A DNA stretch of 64,000 nt from Calditrichia bacterium (GTDB lineage: Bacteria; Calditrichota; Calditrichia; RBG-13-44-9; J075), in NCBI GenBank assembly GCA_028284445.1, contig JANQRS010000081.1, positions 1 through 64,000 on the forward strand, written 5' to 3'. The notes beneath the pieces are model-generated. The model was not told the DNA's origin and did no database searches. It saw only the letters and a list, made by a program, of their open reading frames with translations. Numbering within the stretch: position 1 is the first letter of the stretch; each line of letters starts with the position of its first letter. A program made the translations under genes and the position numbers. This document shows, one piece after another, positions 44,600 through 54,575 of the stretch.

Positions 44600-45022
44600 A
44601 TGGACCCATACCTGACTTTCAGGTTTAGAATTATTGTTGGCCAGATCATCGAAGGTGGATTTACCGAGGCGAGCGGATTACAAGCAACCACACAGGTCGA
44701 AGAATTTCGTGAAGGTGGGTTGAACAGTTATGTGCACAAGCTGCCTAAAGAGACAAAGTTTGACAATTTGACGCTAAAGCGAGGTCTCGGTGATTCCATA
44801 GCTCTCTGGAAATGGCATCGGGAAGTAGTCGCTGGTATTTTCAAGCGCCAGGAAATCCAGATTCAATTATTGGGAAGGAAAGAACAGAGTGAGCCGCTGA
44901 AGATTTGGACTTTTAAGGAGGCCTATCCAATCAAATGGAGCGGACCTGAATTCAAATCTGAAGGAAATACTGTTGCTTTCGAGAGTTTGGAAATTGCCCA
45001 CAATGGATATGTAGATCGCTAG
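44600..45022 (+). CDS. Second tube protein / tube initiator (Afp5-like, gp19 family)
   Basis: 140 aa of the same fold as the first tube protein: YLTFRFRIIVGQIIEGGFTE, VEEFREGGLNSYVHKLPKE, LTLKRGLGDSIALWKWHREV and FESLEIAHNGYV. It diverges elsewhere. In Afp/PVC such a second tube protein forms the first ring that joins the tube to the baseplate hub. It is followed after 11 bases by the LysM gene. Confidence 0.88.
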   Translation: MDPYLTFRFRIIVGQIIEGGFTEASGLQATTQVEEFREGGLNSYVHKLPKETKFDNLTLKRGLGDSIALWKWHREVVAGIFKRQEIQIQLLGRKEQSEPLKIWTFKEAYPIKWSGPEFKSEGNTVAFESLEIAHNGYVDR

Positions 45023-45033
45023 ACGGAGAGAGT

Positions 45034-45672
45034 ATGCCACTGGAAAAATTGAAAATTACGCCGGATGCCGGTGAGGCAGTAACCGCAATGTACAATCCGG
45101 CTCAGTTTACCATAGAAAGCCGCAATCAATTTCAACGATCCAAAATACCAGGCCTGCCGGTGCCGGTAACCCAATTCGTTAGCGGCGAAGCCGAGAAGAT
45201 TACGCTGAAACTATTCTTTGATACCTATGAAGCGCAAACGGATGTTCGGACCCTAACCAGCAAGGTGCTGAAATTAATGAAGATTGAACCCAATCTTCAC
45301 CGACCACCGGTATGCACTTTTAGCTGGGGCGGGACGATTTCCGGTGACCAGATCACGGATTTCAACGGTGTAATTGATAGCCTGAGTCAAAACTTTACAA
45401 TGTTTCTTGACGATGGCACTCCGGTGCGAGCCACGTTGACGCTCGGAATTACTGAATATCGAACCATTAATGAACAGTTAACCATGCTCAAACTTCGCTC
45501 TGCAGATCATACCAAAGTCAGAGTAATTAAGGAAGGGCAGAGGTTATGGCATTTGGCCAATACCGAATATGGCGACCCAGCCGAATGGAGGGTTATTGCT
45601 GATGAAAACGGCATCGATAATCCTCGCTTAATCGAACCGGGCACATCACTTTCATTGCCGCCGTTGGAGTAG
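45034..45672 (+). CDS. LysM baseplate protein (Afp7/Pvc7-like)
   Basis: 212 aa. The N-terminal domain (MYNPAQFTIESRNQF, AEKITLKLFFDTYE) is the usual eCIS/phage gp53-like hub-binding part. The C-terminal 50 residues are a LysM-type segment (GQRLWHLANTEYGDPAEWRV, LIEPGTSLSLPPL). In related particles it clamps the tube initiator to the baseplate. It is five bases from the next gene, so translation is probably coupled. Confidence 0.92.
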   Translation: MPLEKLKITPDAGEAVTAMYNPAQFTIESRNQFQRSKIPGLPVPVTQFVSGEAEKITLKLFFDTYEAQTDVRTLTSKVLKLMKIEPNLHRPPVCTFSWGGTISGDQITDFNGVIDSLSQNFTMFLDDGTPVRATLTLGITEYRTINEQLTMLKLRSADHTKVRVIKEGQRLWHLANTEYGDPAEWRVIADENGIDNPRLIEPGTSLSLPPLE

Positions 45673-45676
45673 CAAG

Positions 45677-46783
45677 ATGCAATTCGAACAGATAGAAAAA
45701 AAATATGGCAACTTTTACGCGCCGAATTATATGATCCTGGTAGAAGGACAGGATTTGCTTCGGCAGGGAATGGAGATCTTCGGCGTGCAAGTCAATAACC
45801 AGTTGAATGGCTCCGACACTTTTTCCTTCAAAGTTAATAACCCGTTCGATGAAGGCAAAACGACCTTTCCTATACTGAAAAGAGGACATTTGCTGGAGGT
45901 TGGGAAAAAGATTCAGATTAAAGTTGGCTATGGAGATCGGAGCAAGTTGACCATCATCTTCGATGGGACCATTACCTCAGTCGAGGTAAGCTACGCGGCC
46001 AATGGCGTTTCACAACTGGATATCTCCGGACATGATCGCTCACATCAGATGATGAAAGGCAAACGTTCAGAGAATTACGGTAGTGTCGATGAGCCTATTA
46101 AATATAGTGAAATTGTAACGCAATTAGCAGGCAAATATGGATTGGGAACCGGGCTGATTGTGGACAGCATGGAAAAACACCGGCAGATCAAGCAGTTTCA
46201 GATGAGCGATTTCGAATTCATTGTAAAGAAACTGGCGCATGAAATCAGCTTCGAAGCATTTGTGCAGGTTCAGGACTTTATTTTTCGGCCGCGTGCCAAC
46301 GATGAACAGGAAGTAATAACGACCATGGAATGGGGAGGCGGACTGGTAAGCTTCACCCCGAAGGTCAATACCGCACAGCAAGTTAGCAGTGTCGAAGTTC
46401 GCGGGTGGGATCCAGCCATTCAGGAAGCCATTATTGGTACAGCTCAAGGTGGAGATGAACAGGGGCGGGAAGGCGGAGCCAGTAGCGGTGCCGAATTGGT
46501 CACGGCAAGCGAAGGAGAACAAGTTTTGAATGTTTGGAAACCAGTCAGTACTCAAAAAGAAGCCGACGATTTAGCCAAGTCAATCCTAAATAGAACTGCT
46601 GAGCGCCTGGTGACGGGCAATGGCGTATCAATTGGTATCCCTGACATTTTACCGGGTAAAAACATCAGTCTAGTCGGTCTCGGTGAATTATTTAGCACCA
46701 CTTATTATATCCAAAAATGTACTCATACGATAGACGGCTCTGGTTATAAAACCAAATTTAGTGTAAAGGAAACGACGATATGA
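45677..46783 (+). CDS. Spike hub protein, gp27-like (phage late control D family)
   Basis: 368 aa. The family features are FKVNNPFDEG, GKKIQIKVGYGDRSKLTIIF and ISGHDRSHQMM; later blocks are GVSIGIPDILPGKNISLVGL and YYIQKCTHTIDGSGYKTKF. It forms the hub under the tube, corresponding to the N-terminal half of Afp8/VgrG. Here hub and spike are separate genes, overlapping by four bases (ATGA). Confidence 0.92.
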   Translation: MQFEQIEKKYGNFYAPNYMILVEGQDLLRQGMEIFGVQVNNQLNGSDTFSFKVNNPFDEGKTTFPILKRGHLLEVGKKIQIKVGYGDRSKLTIIFDGTITSVEVSYAANGVSQLDISGHDRSHQMMKGKRSENYGSVDEPIKYSEIVTQLAGKYGLGTGLIVDSMEKHRQIKQFQMSDFEFIVKKLAHEISFEAFVQVQDFIFRPRANDEQEVITTMEWGGGLVSFTPKVNTAQQVSSVEVRGWDPAIQEAIIGTAQGGDEQGREGGASSGAELVTASEGEQVLNVWKPVSTQKEADDLAKSILNRTAERLVTGNGVSIGIPDILPGKNISLVGLGELFSTTYYIQKCTHTIDGSGYKTKFSVKETTI

Positions 46784-47469
46784 GTTTAGTCGATATGATG
46801 CAAGCTGCCCAGGAACGCGAAGCAGGATCTGTGATGAGTATTGCGATTGCAGTGGTAACAAATAATGAGGATCCGGATGGCGAAGCGCGAATCAAAGTCA
46901 AATATCCCTGGCGAAATGTTGAGGATGAAAGTTATTGGGCACGAATCGCAACTTTTATGGGTGGCAACGAGATGGGGGGCTACTTTCTGCCGGAGGTCAA
47001 TGATGAAGTGGTGGTGGCATTTGAAAACGGCGATATCGATTTCCCGATAATCATCGGATCGCTGTGGAGTACCAAAATGAAACCACCGGAAATCAATGAT
47101 GATGGAAAGAACAACCGCCGGCTTATTAAGTCTCGAAGTGGTCATCTGGTGATTCTAGATGATACCGATGGTGGCGAAAAAATCGAAATTATAGACAAGT
47201 CCGAAAAAAACAAAATTACTATCGATACCACAGCAAATCTGATCAGTATCGAAAGCGAGCAGGATATCGAACTGAAGGCGCCGAAAGGCAAGATCTTACT
47301 CGACGCCAAAGAATTGGAGTTAAAGTCAAAAGCGAATACAAAAATTGAAGCCGGCGCTAATTTAGAGGCGAAAGCCAAGGCGAACGCCGTGATAGAGGGT
47401 GGGGCAAATCTAGATACCAAAGCCGGCGCCATTCTAACGGTTAAAGGCTCTATGGTCAAGATCAATTAA
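46780..47469 (+). CDS. Spike protein, gp5/VgrG-base-like with beta-helix
   Basis: 229 aa. An OB-fold at about 20-125 (NNEDPDGEARIKVKYPW, MGGYFLPEVNDEVVVAFENG, YWARIATF) is followed by a triple-stranded beta-helix-like repeat (KIEIIDKSEKNKITIDTTAN; AKANAVIEGGANLDTKAGAI), which makes the membrane-piercing needle. It is the C-terminal half of Afp8/VgrG as its own gene. The PAAR tip gene follows. Confidence 0.93.
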   Translation: MSLVDMMQAAQEREAGSVMSIAIAVVTNNEDPDGEARIKVKYPWRNVEDESYWARIATFMGGNEMGGYFLPEVNDEVVVAFENGDIDFPIIIGSLWSTKMKPPEINDDGKNNRRLIKSRSGHLVILDDTDGGEKIEIIDKSEKNKITIDTTANLISIESEQDIELKAPKGKILLDAKELELKSKANTKIEAGANLEAKAKANAVIEGGANLDTKAGAILTVKGSMVKIN

Positions 47470-47513
47470 TTTACCCTTTAAGAAATCCGGAATTGTTAAT
47501 AAAGGAGCGAACC

Positions 47514-47810
47514 ATGCCAATGGCCGCAAGAGTTGGAGACGTAACCAGTCATGGCACCCCCCTTGGTCCGGGTCCCGGTAGCGTAAATGTGCTCATCGGC
47601 GGTATGCCAGCCTGGCGGGCGGGATCCGACATGCATACTTGTCCCTTATCCAACGGTCCAGTTCCTCATGTTGGTGGTGTGGCACCGATAGGTAGTATGA
47701 CGGTCATGATTAATAGTCTGCCGGCAGCCCGGCAGGGCGACCAAATTGTAGAAGTTGGGCCGCCAAACGCCATTGCGATGGGATGTCCAACAGTAATGAT
47801 TGGGGGATAA
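47514..47810 (+). CDS. PAAR-domain spike tip protein
   Basis: 98 aa. ATG at 47514 has AAAGGAG (47501-47507) six bases away; an in-frame TTG at 47493 is weaker. GDVTSHG, GSVNVLIGGMPAWRAGSDMH, VGGVAPIGSMTVMINSLPAA and NAIAMGCPTVMIGG give the metal-binding PAAR cone that sharpens the spike. No toxin is fused to it, so cargo probably sits elsewhere, perhaps in the tube lumen. Confidence 0.95.
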   Translation: MPMAARVGDVTSHGTPLGPGPGSVNVLIGGMPAWRAGSDMHTCPLSNGPVPHVGGVAPIGSMTVMINSLPAARQGDQIVEVGPPNAIAMGCPTVMIGG

Positions 47811-47840
47811 GTTGTATTCGAAAACGAAACGAGGTCTGTT

Positions 47841-48239
47841 GTGGCCAGAGATTTCTTAGGCACTGGATGGAGATTTCCACCGGGCGCAGACGCTGCCGGG
47901 ACGGTTAGTCTATCAAGATTTGAGGCAGATATCAAAGAGGCAATCTGGATTATTTTAAGCACCGCCAAAGGTGAGCGGGCCATGCGCCCTGAATTTGGAT
48001 GTGGTATTCATGATCTAGTATTTGCACCCATAAACAATGCAACCTTGCGCGAGGTGGAAACTTCAGTCTTTACTGCCTTAACTGAATTCGAACCGCGAAT
48101 TGAAATCATATCTGTTTCAGCTTCTGACAGGGAGGCCAAAAATGGTAAGCTGCTTATCTCAATCGACTACCGGGTAATTATTACCAATAACGAATTTAAC
48201 ATGGTATTTCCCTTTTATTTAAGTGAAGGACGGCCTTAG
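47841..48239 (+). CDS. gp25-like baseplate wedge protein (Afp9-like)
   Basis: 132 aa with GTG start and GAGG six bases before. The family block AIWIILSTAKGERAMRPEFG and GIHDLVFAPINNATL is present, as is the terminal beta strand (MVFPFYL). It joins sheath and baseplate in T4-like machines. The next gene starts five bases beyond its stop. Confidence 0.93.
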   Translation: MARDFLGTGWRFPPGADAAGTVSLSRFEADIKEAIWIILSTAKGERAMRPEFGCGIHDLVFAPINNATLREVETSVFTALTEFEPRIEIISVSASDREAKNGKLLISIDYRVIITNNEFNMVFPFYLSEGRP

Positions 48240-48243
48240 CCAA

Positions 48244-51200
48244 ATGAAACTTTCGGCACCTAAAATAAACCAGCAAAATTTTCTCGAATTGCTCCGGAAA
48301 GCGCGTTCGATGGCGCCTTTTTACACGCCCGAGTGGGATGCTCAGCGGGAAAAAGAGCCCGGAGTTGCGCTGCTGAAGATTTATTTGAATATGTATGAAC
48401 AAATTATCGGCCGTTTGAACGAGACACCACACAAGAATCTAGTTGCGTTTCTCGATATGATGGGGATAAAGATGTTACCGGCTCAATCCGCCACGGCGCC
48501 GATAACATTCACACTCACTGAAGGAACGAGTATTGGTGTTCCGGTATTAAAAGGTACGCAACTCGCTGGAACCGGGAAGAATGCCGCCGGAGAGGACGAA
48601 GAAGTTATTTTCCAGACAGAAAAGACCGTACTGGTCAGTCCGGCAACTCTTCAGGAGATTATCAGCGTCGACAGTCCTAACGATAAATTTTATCAGCATA
48701 CTCAAGCCTTCAAAGATAAAGCGACCTTCCCAATTTTATTCGGGGAGGACCAGCAAGAGCATAGCCTATACCTGGCCCATGCTGACTTGTTTACACAAGA
48801 ACGTCCTACTGAAATCCTGGTCAACTTTAACTTGTCGGCCGGAGCCAGTGCGACAAAGCAGTTGGATTTTGTATGGGAATATTGGAACGGCAATTTATGG
48901 GCCAGCCTGGCGGATCTTAAGGTCAGACAGGATGGGACATCTTCAGAACAGACAAATCCTGTGGACCTCGGGACATCGCCTGAACTGGACAAGACAGAGG
49001 AGTTCCAGCGAAGCGGTACTATGTCGTTGCGCAAAGAACATAGTGGAGCGATTGAACCGAGAGTAGTCTCCGGCGAAGAAAATCGTTGGATTCGCTGCCG
49101 ATTGAAGAATACCCTTACGGCGATATCTCCCATAAAATTGCCAAGTATAAACTCGATTCGGATTAGTGTCAATCCCATTCAGCCATTTCCGCCCGATCTG
49201 GTTTTCAACAATGACATTCCTATCGACATTACGCCGATCAAGGTTTCAATGTTGGCCATTGAGGTGCCACTGTCCCTGGATTATAGTAGCCCTCCCGGCG
49301 ATCCTTGCTTAGAGCTCAAGCCGGCAGCAATACAAAGCCCCGTTCCTCCAAATAGCCATGGCATTCAAATTCCGTTTGTGGATACCAGTGCCTTGGAAAA
49401 GGGAGATATTCTGGAATTTGACAACCTGGAGAATCACCCAGTGCGTGTTAAGGTTCTGGATATCGACCATCCAACACCTAATATTGTTGTCGTTGGCAGT
49501 CAGACCTTACTGGGTGATGAAAGTGGTGATCAGGTGTTGCCTGACGGCTATTCGTGTAAGTTGCCCACAGAGGTTAAGATGATTACTGCGATCCGAGCGG
49601 AATCCAACCTTATGCAACCCATCAAGGTTTTAGCCGAATCATTGGAAGGCGTTAGCATCAATGTTGGCGATAAAGTGGTGTTAAGGAGTGGGCAAAGCAG
49701 TGAAGCAGCCAACATTGCCAGAATTCCGTCACCGGAAATCTTTAGCCCGGTTCAGGAAGATAGCGAACCGAAATACATTATCTCTTTGAACATGGAGGAA
49801 GACGAAAGCCAGGACAAGAACGTCAATGCGTATGTTCAAGGTGATACCTTACGCATTATTCCGCAGATAAAGCCCTTCGGGACACTCCCGGTACTTTTCG
49901 ATACATTCTATATCGCCAGCAACGAGGCCCTGTCCAAGAAAGGGGCCGAAATTACCTTAGAGATCGAAAGCAAATGGAATGATATCGGCCCTAACACGTC
50001 GCCGCCACCAATTAGCAAAGATCCTACTGCAATTATTTCATGGGAGTATTGGAATGGCAATGGCTGGCGAATTATTCAGGTCGTAGATACGACTGATCGT
50101 TTCAAGAATAACGGGGAAATTCGTTTTACCTGCCCGGAGGATATCGAGCTCATCGAGGTGAATGGGGAAGAGAAATATTGGATTCGGGCCCGAATTGTCG
50201 ATGGGGATTTTGGCCAGGAGTTTTTCATTGAGCCCAGGAACCAGGATGAGGTGGAAGTCCGGCGGCAAATTATTCAATACCCGATTATCAAAGATCTGAA
50301 TATTACTTATAGCGACGTCCAGCAAATTCCGCAAAAGTGCGTTACCTATAACAATCTCACATTCGAAGACCAAAGCGAGATCTGTAAAGATGAGGACCGG
50401 GTATTTCAGCCTTTTCGTATTTTTCCCGATCAATATCCCGGTCTCTTTCTTGGATTTGATAAACCGCTGGTTGGTGGTCCACTAAGAATGCTCTTTGACC
50501 TTCAGGAAATATTTCTATTTGAGGCTTCACAGGGATTCCGCCTGAATGATCAGTCTTTCCGGGGGTTGAGATCAGAAGAGTTGGCGCCTGAGATTCTGGA
50601 GGAGCTACAAGGTTTGAAAAATCAGGTGTTTATAGGTGAAAATCGCTTTGTCGATATCCTACGCAAAACCATCGGGGAACAAAACATGCTGCTGCTCAAA
50701 GATACTATTCTAGGGCATGCAGAAGAACTATTCTTATCTGAAAATGATCAGTTGAAAATGCAGTGGCATTACTGGAATGGTAGCGACTGGGTATTGCTAA
50801 ACGTGTCCGATGGAAGTCAAAGCCTGACGAAAATTGGCGTGCTGGAATGGGCTGGCGGCCCGGATTTTAAAGAACAGCAATTGTTCGGAAAAAAACATTA
50901 TTGGTTAAAAGGCAGCGTTGTAGAAGGAAAGCATACCGTCCCGCCACAAATCAATGGGATTCACCTGAACACAACGACGGCCTTTCAGGCTTCACCGGTT
51001 GTCGGGGAAATTTTAGGGGCCAGTAATGGAACGGCAGATCAAACATTCAACTTCCTGAAGCAGTTGATTATATCCCAGGATGTTTGGGTGCGGGAACCAC
51101 GATTGCCGGGTGAAGGAGCACAGGAACTTATTCACCAGGAAGAGGGCCAGGATGCTATTAAAATTGTGCGTGACGAAGCCGGAGAAGAGAAAGAAATATG

Positions 51201-52155
51201 GATTCGTTGGCATGAAGTTGCTGACTTCGATAAATCAGGTGTGGACAGCAGGCATTATTTAATGAATAATCGATTGGGCATCATCCAATTTGGAGACGGT
51301 GAGAAAGGTATGGTTCCGCCACCTGGCGCGGACGGCATAAAAGTGGATTACCGCTATGGCGGTGGCACTATTGGCAATATAGCAAAGAATTCAATTTCCG
51401 GCCTCAAGAACGCTATCCCGTTTATCAAGGAAGCGGTTAATCATCTGGACGGTGATGGTGGAGCAGAAACCGAAACGTTGGAGCAGGTGCTGGAGCGCGG
51501 GCCGCAACAACTCAAAAATCGCAACCGGGCTGTAACAAGCGAAGATTTTGAATGGATGGCCCGCAATGTCTCCCGTAAAGTTGCGAGGGCCAAATGTCTC
51601 CCGAACCGAGATGATAATGGTGATTTTGTTCCGGGTTGGGTGACCGTTCTGATTCTGCCGGATTCTGAAGAGGACAAGCCCGAGCCGACTCGGCAACTAA
51701 TAGAAGAGGTAACTGAAGGATTGCTAGCTTTGAGCGCCAACAACGTGGCGGCGCCCAATCAAATCTATGTGCGTAGGGCGAAATTCATAGAAGTGGTTGT
51801 CGAGGCAACGATCATACCCACTACGATTGATGCCGCGGCCACTCTGGAAAGCTCCGCACGGCAGCGTCTCAAGGAATATCTTAACCCCTTAACCGGGGGC
51901 GCCCGAAAAAGCGGGTGGGAATTTGGTGCGCCCATCTGTCTCTCCGATATATTTGCATTATTGGAGAGTATCGAAGAGGTAAATGCCGTACCACATTTAA
52001 GGATAGTCGCCGATGGCAAAGCTGTAGAGCGTGATTTGGTTTTGGACGCCTATACACTGCCTTATTCCGGGGACCATGTCATCGGACTGGAATTCGCATT
52101 TGATGAAAACAATGGCGTTTTAATGCAGACTTTATCAGACTGCCAGGACAGTTGA
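48244..52155 (+). CDS. Large baseplate protein, gp6/baseplate J-type (Afp11-like)
   Basis: About 1303 aa from ATG 48244 (in-frame GTG at 48223 would overlap the previous gene). The N-terminus INQQNFLELLRKARSMAPFY and YTPEW-like WDAQREKEPGVALLKIYL are typical of baseplate wedge proteins. The baseplate-J core is in the last 300 residues (LNNRLGIIQFGDGEKG, KVDYRYGGGTIGNIAKNSI, RAVTSEDFEWMARNVS). Three W-x-YWNG beta modules interrupt it (VWEYWNGNLW, SWEYWNGNGW, QWHYWNGSDW), along with one copy of the helical module (50566-50735) also found in the next two genes. It forms the wedge ring that triggers contraction. Confidence 0.93.
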   Translation: MKLSAPKINQQNFLELLRKARSMAPFYTPEWDAQREKEPGVALLKIYLNMYEQIIGRLNETPHKNLVAFLDMMGIKMLPAQSATAPITFTLTEGTSIGVPVLKGTQLAGTGKNAAGEDEEVIFQTEKTVLVSPATLQEIISVDSPNDKFYQHTQAFKDKATFPILFGEDQQEHSLYLAHADLFTQERPTEILVNFNLSAGASATKQLDFVWEYWNGNLWASLADLKVRQDGTSSEQTNPVDLGTSPELDKTEEFQRSGTMSLRKEHSGAIEPRVVSGEENRWIRCRLKNTLTAISPIKLPSINSIRISVNPIQPFPPDLVFNNDIPIDITPIKVSMLAIEVPLSLDYSSPPGDPCLELKPAAIQSPVPPNSHGIQIPFVDTSALEKGDILEFDNLENHPVRVKVLDIDHPTPNIVVVGSQTLLGDESGDQVLPDGYSCKLPTEVKMITAIRAESNLMQPIKVLAESLEGVSINVGDKVVLRSGQSSEAANIARIPSPEIFSPVQEDSEPKYIISLNMEEDESQDKNVNAYVQGDTLRIIPQIKPFGTLPVLFDTFYIASNEALSKKGAEITLEIESKWNDIGPNTSPPPISKDPTAIISWEYWNGNGWRIIQVVDTTDRFKNNGEIRFTCPEDIELIEVNGEEKYWIRARIVDGDFGQEFFIEPRNQDEVEVRRQIIQYPIIKDLNITYSDVQQIPQKCVTYNNLTFEDQSEICKDEDRVFQPFRIFPDQYPGLFLGFDKPLVGGPLRMLFDLQEIFLFEASQGFRLNDQSFRGLRSEELAPEILEELQGLKNQVFIGENRFVDILRKTIGEQNMLLLKDTILGHAEELFLSENDQLKMQWHYWNGSDWVLLNVSDGSQSLTKIGVLEWAGGPDFKEQQLFGKKHYWLKGSVVEGKHTVPPQINGIHLNTTTAFQASPVVGEILGASNGTADQTFNFLKQLIISQDVWVREPRLPGEGAQELIHQEEGQDAIKIVRDEAGEEKEIWIRWHEVADFDKSGVDSRHYLMNNRLGIIQFGDGEKGMVPPPGADGIKVDYRYGGGTIGNIAKNSISGLKNAIPFIKEAVNHLDGDGGAETETLEQVLERGPQQLKNRNRAVTSEDFEWMARNVSRKVARAKCLPNRDDNGDFVPGWVTVLILPDSEEDKPEPTRQLIEEVTEGLLALSANNVAAPNQIYVRRAKFIEVVVEATIIPTTIDAAATLESSARQRLKEYLNPLTGGARKSGWEFGAPICLSDIFALLESIEEVNAVPHLRIVADGKAVERDLVLDAYTLPYSGDHVIGLEFAFDENNGVLMQTLSDCQDS

Positions 52156-52178
52156 TCAGAATACAAAGAGAGCACTAA

Positions 52179-54569
52179 ATGTCACTTCCGATTCCAAATT
52201 TAGACAACAAAACGTTTGATGAACTAGTTGTCGAAGCCCGGGCGCTAATTTCGCGTTATGCACCGGAGTGGACCGATCACAATTTGAGCGATCCGGGTAT
52301 CACATTGATAGATCTCTTCGCCTGGCTTTCGGAAATGCAGATTTATGGGCTAAATCGAGTGACCCGGAACCATATTCTCAAATTTCTGGAACTGGTCAAT
52401 AATCGGCCTCGGAATCCCCGCTCTGCTACGGTGGACCTGACATTTACGCCAATCGAGTACGATGTCACACCCGAATCCCCGCCAAAAGGTACTGTTATTC
52501 CTATCGAGTGGGGGACGAAGGTCTCTGCGATGGATTCCACGAGTGGAGAAAAAGTTATTTTTGAAGTGGAGCCTGATTACAAGATCACATCGGAAGTGCT
52601 GGAAGACTTGAGAGAGCAGAATGTACCTGAAAACGTTATTGAAAAGCTGGTTTTGCTTGAGAATCGAATCTGCGCAGCAGAAGATGTCTTTCTAGCCGCT
52701 TTAAGAGAAACACTTGGCGAGTCGCGGCTCTTCAAATACCGGTCAATGATTCTAGATGCTTTTCGCTGTCCGACGGCTTTGAATGTGAGCCCGCTGAAAT
52801 TGGCAGGCGTACTGACTAACGACAACGAAAGCTGGATAGACAACACAGAAGCGAATAGCCTGGACGGCATCTTCTATCTTGCTTTTGGCGAAACTGCCCG
52901 CCGGAATAGTAAACTATACATTGGGTTGCATGGCCCGGCGACATGTCCCGCCGCGGAATTTAAGCTAAAAGTAAACGTCCATAGTAGTGATTTGCCGGCA
53001 GAAAAAACAGTCTCTGTAATCGCGGAGAGCGCCGTCTTGCCGTCTGCCGAATTAATTTGGGAATATTGGAACGGATCGAAATGGCAAATTTTGGCAATTA
53101 TCGATCACACGGCCGCCCTGACGCTCAACGGCCAAATTGTTTTTGACCTGCCAGAAGATATAGTGCCGGCTTCCCTTAAAAATATTCAGCTCAATTCACC
53201 GCCTGCCGGCTATGGATCTCTTTACTGGCTGCGTGCAATGGTCAATCGATCAGGATACGAAATACCGCCGCGCCTGGATACAATTCTTTTAAATACGGTA
53301 TCCGCATCACACAAAGAAACCTTCCGGAATGAACACTCCTCTGGTACCGGCCTACCGTTTCAAGCTGTACGTTTGGATCACAAACCGGTATTGGCAGGGA
53401 GTCTGGAACTGGTAGTTCAGGAAGAAGCATCCGATGACTCCCCGCCGGATATTAGCGGACGAACCTGGCAAGAAGTGAGTGACTTTGATGCTTCCGGACC
53501 AGAAGACCGGCATTATACACTCAATTTGGCTGAAGGGATAATCAATTTTGGTGATGGTATTCAAGGCCGTGTGCCGCCAAAGGGCGTAGATAACCTGAAT
53601 ATTGTTTGTTATCGTGTTGGCGGCGGAGAAAAGGGAAATGTCCAACCTGGGACAATCAACCGAATTGAGTCAGATCTTGGCGGATTAAAAGTCATTAACC
53701 GCAAATCAGCGATTGGGGGCCACGGCGGCGAGGATCTTGATGCTGCGCAGAAACGCGCCAGACGTGACCTGAAGTCCCGCTTTCGCGCCATCACTTCAGT
53801 CGATTTCGAAGAATTAGCATTGCAAACGCCAGGCATTCAAATCGCCAGAGCTAAAGCCTTACCGATGTATCATCCAGGTTTAACGGCCATGCGAATTCCT
53901 GGAACGATTACAGTTGTTGTCGTACCCCATATTCTCCCAGGTTCGCTAAAGTCTCTGCTCGAAAACTATCAATTTACTGACCAGGATCTCAATAGATTGC
54001 AAGTAGCTGGCAAGTTGCCCTTGGCGGTAGTTCAAAGGCTTGGCGGACTCGTCGATCAGGAGATTCACGGTGAAGGTCAATTCATCGAAAAGCTCAAAAA
54101 TCTTCTCGGCGCCGGGGATGCAGCAAGGTACCAGTCAATAATCTTGCAACAAGCGCGAGCCGCGATCCCCAGTCAAGGTTTCCTGAATACCGTCGTTAAA
54201 CATCTCGAGCAGAAACGTCTGGTAGCCACTCAACTGCACGTCGTTGGACCGGAGTTCATCTCAGTAGACGTAAAAGCGACGCTTCAAAGCAATGGTCGCC
54301 TGGGCCCCGCAGCTTTGCAAGCAGATGTCGAACATGCGCTGGATAAACTTTTGGATCCTTATGGGGGAGGCCCGGATAATAAAGGCTGGCCCTTTGGAAG
54401 GGCGGTTCACAAATCTGAAATCTACCAGGTTATTGAGAGTATTGAAGGTGTTGCCTGTGTGGATAGATTGGTGTTGTCTTCAAATAGTTGCTATCCGGGA
54501 AGTGATTCGATACAGATTCCGAAAATCGGCCTCGTATACGCCGGCCATCATAACTTGAAAATCAATTAG
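52179..54569 (+). CDS. Baseplate assembly protein (CHP02243-type, Afp12-like)
   Basis: 796 aa. The opening DNKTFDELVVEARALISRYA, then PEWTDHNLSDPGITLIDLFA, is the family signature of putative baseplate assembly proteins in eCIS and phage. It contains one W-x-YWNG segment (IWEYWNGSKW) and two copies of the helical module (52608-52767 and 53997-54160). Its core FGDGIQGRVPPKG and CYRVGGGEKGNVQPG parallels the preceding baseplate protein, to which it is evidently related. Together the two probably form the wedge heterodimer. Confidence 0.93.
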   Translation: MSLPIPNLDNKTFDELVVEARALISRYAPEWTDHNLSDPGITLIDLFAWLSEMQIYGLNRVTRNHILKFLELVNNRPRNPRSATVDLTFTPIEYDVTPESPPKGTVIPIEWGTKVSAMDSTSGEKVIFEVEPDYKITSEVLEDLREQNVPENVIEKLVLLENRICAAEDVFLAALRETLGESRLFKYRSMILDAFRCPTALNVSPLKLAGVLTNDNESWIDNTEANSLDGIFYLAFGETARRNSKLYIGLHGPATCPAAEFKLKVNVHSSDLPAEKTVSVIAESAVLPSAELIWEYWNGSKWQILAIIDHTAALTLNGQIVFDLPEDIVPASLKNIQLNSPPAGYGSLYWLRAMVNRSGYEIPPRLDTILLNTVSASHKETFRNEHSSGTGLPFQAVRLDHKPVLAGSLELVVQEEASDDSPPDISGRTWQEVSDFDASGPEDRHYTLNLAEGIINFGDGIQGRVPPKGVDNLNIVCYRVGGGEKGNVQPGTINRIESDLGGLKVINRKSAIGGHGGEDLDAAQKRARRDLKSRFRAITSVDFEELALQTPGIQIARAKALPMYHPGLTAMRIPGTITVVVVPHILPGSLKSLLENYQFTDQDLNRLQVAGKLPLAVVQRLGGLVDQEIHGEGQFIEKLKNLLGAGDAARYQSIILQQARAAIPSQGFLNTVVKHLEQKRLVATQLHVVGPEFISVDVKATLQSNGRLGPAALQADVEHALDKLLDPYGGGPDNKGWPFGRAVHKSEIYQVIESIEGVACVDRLVLSSNSCYPGSDSIQIPKIGLVYAGHHNLKIN

Positions 54570-54575
54570 AATATC

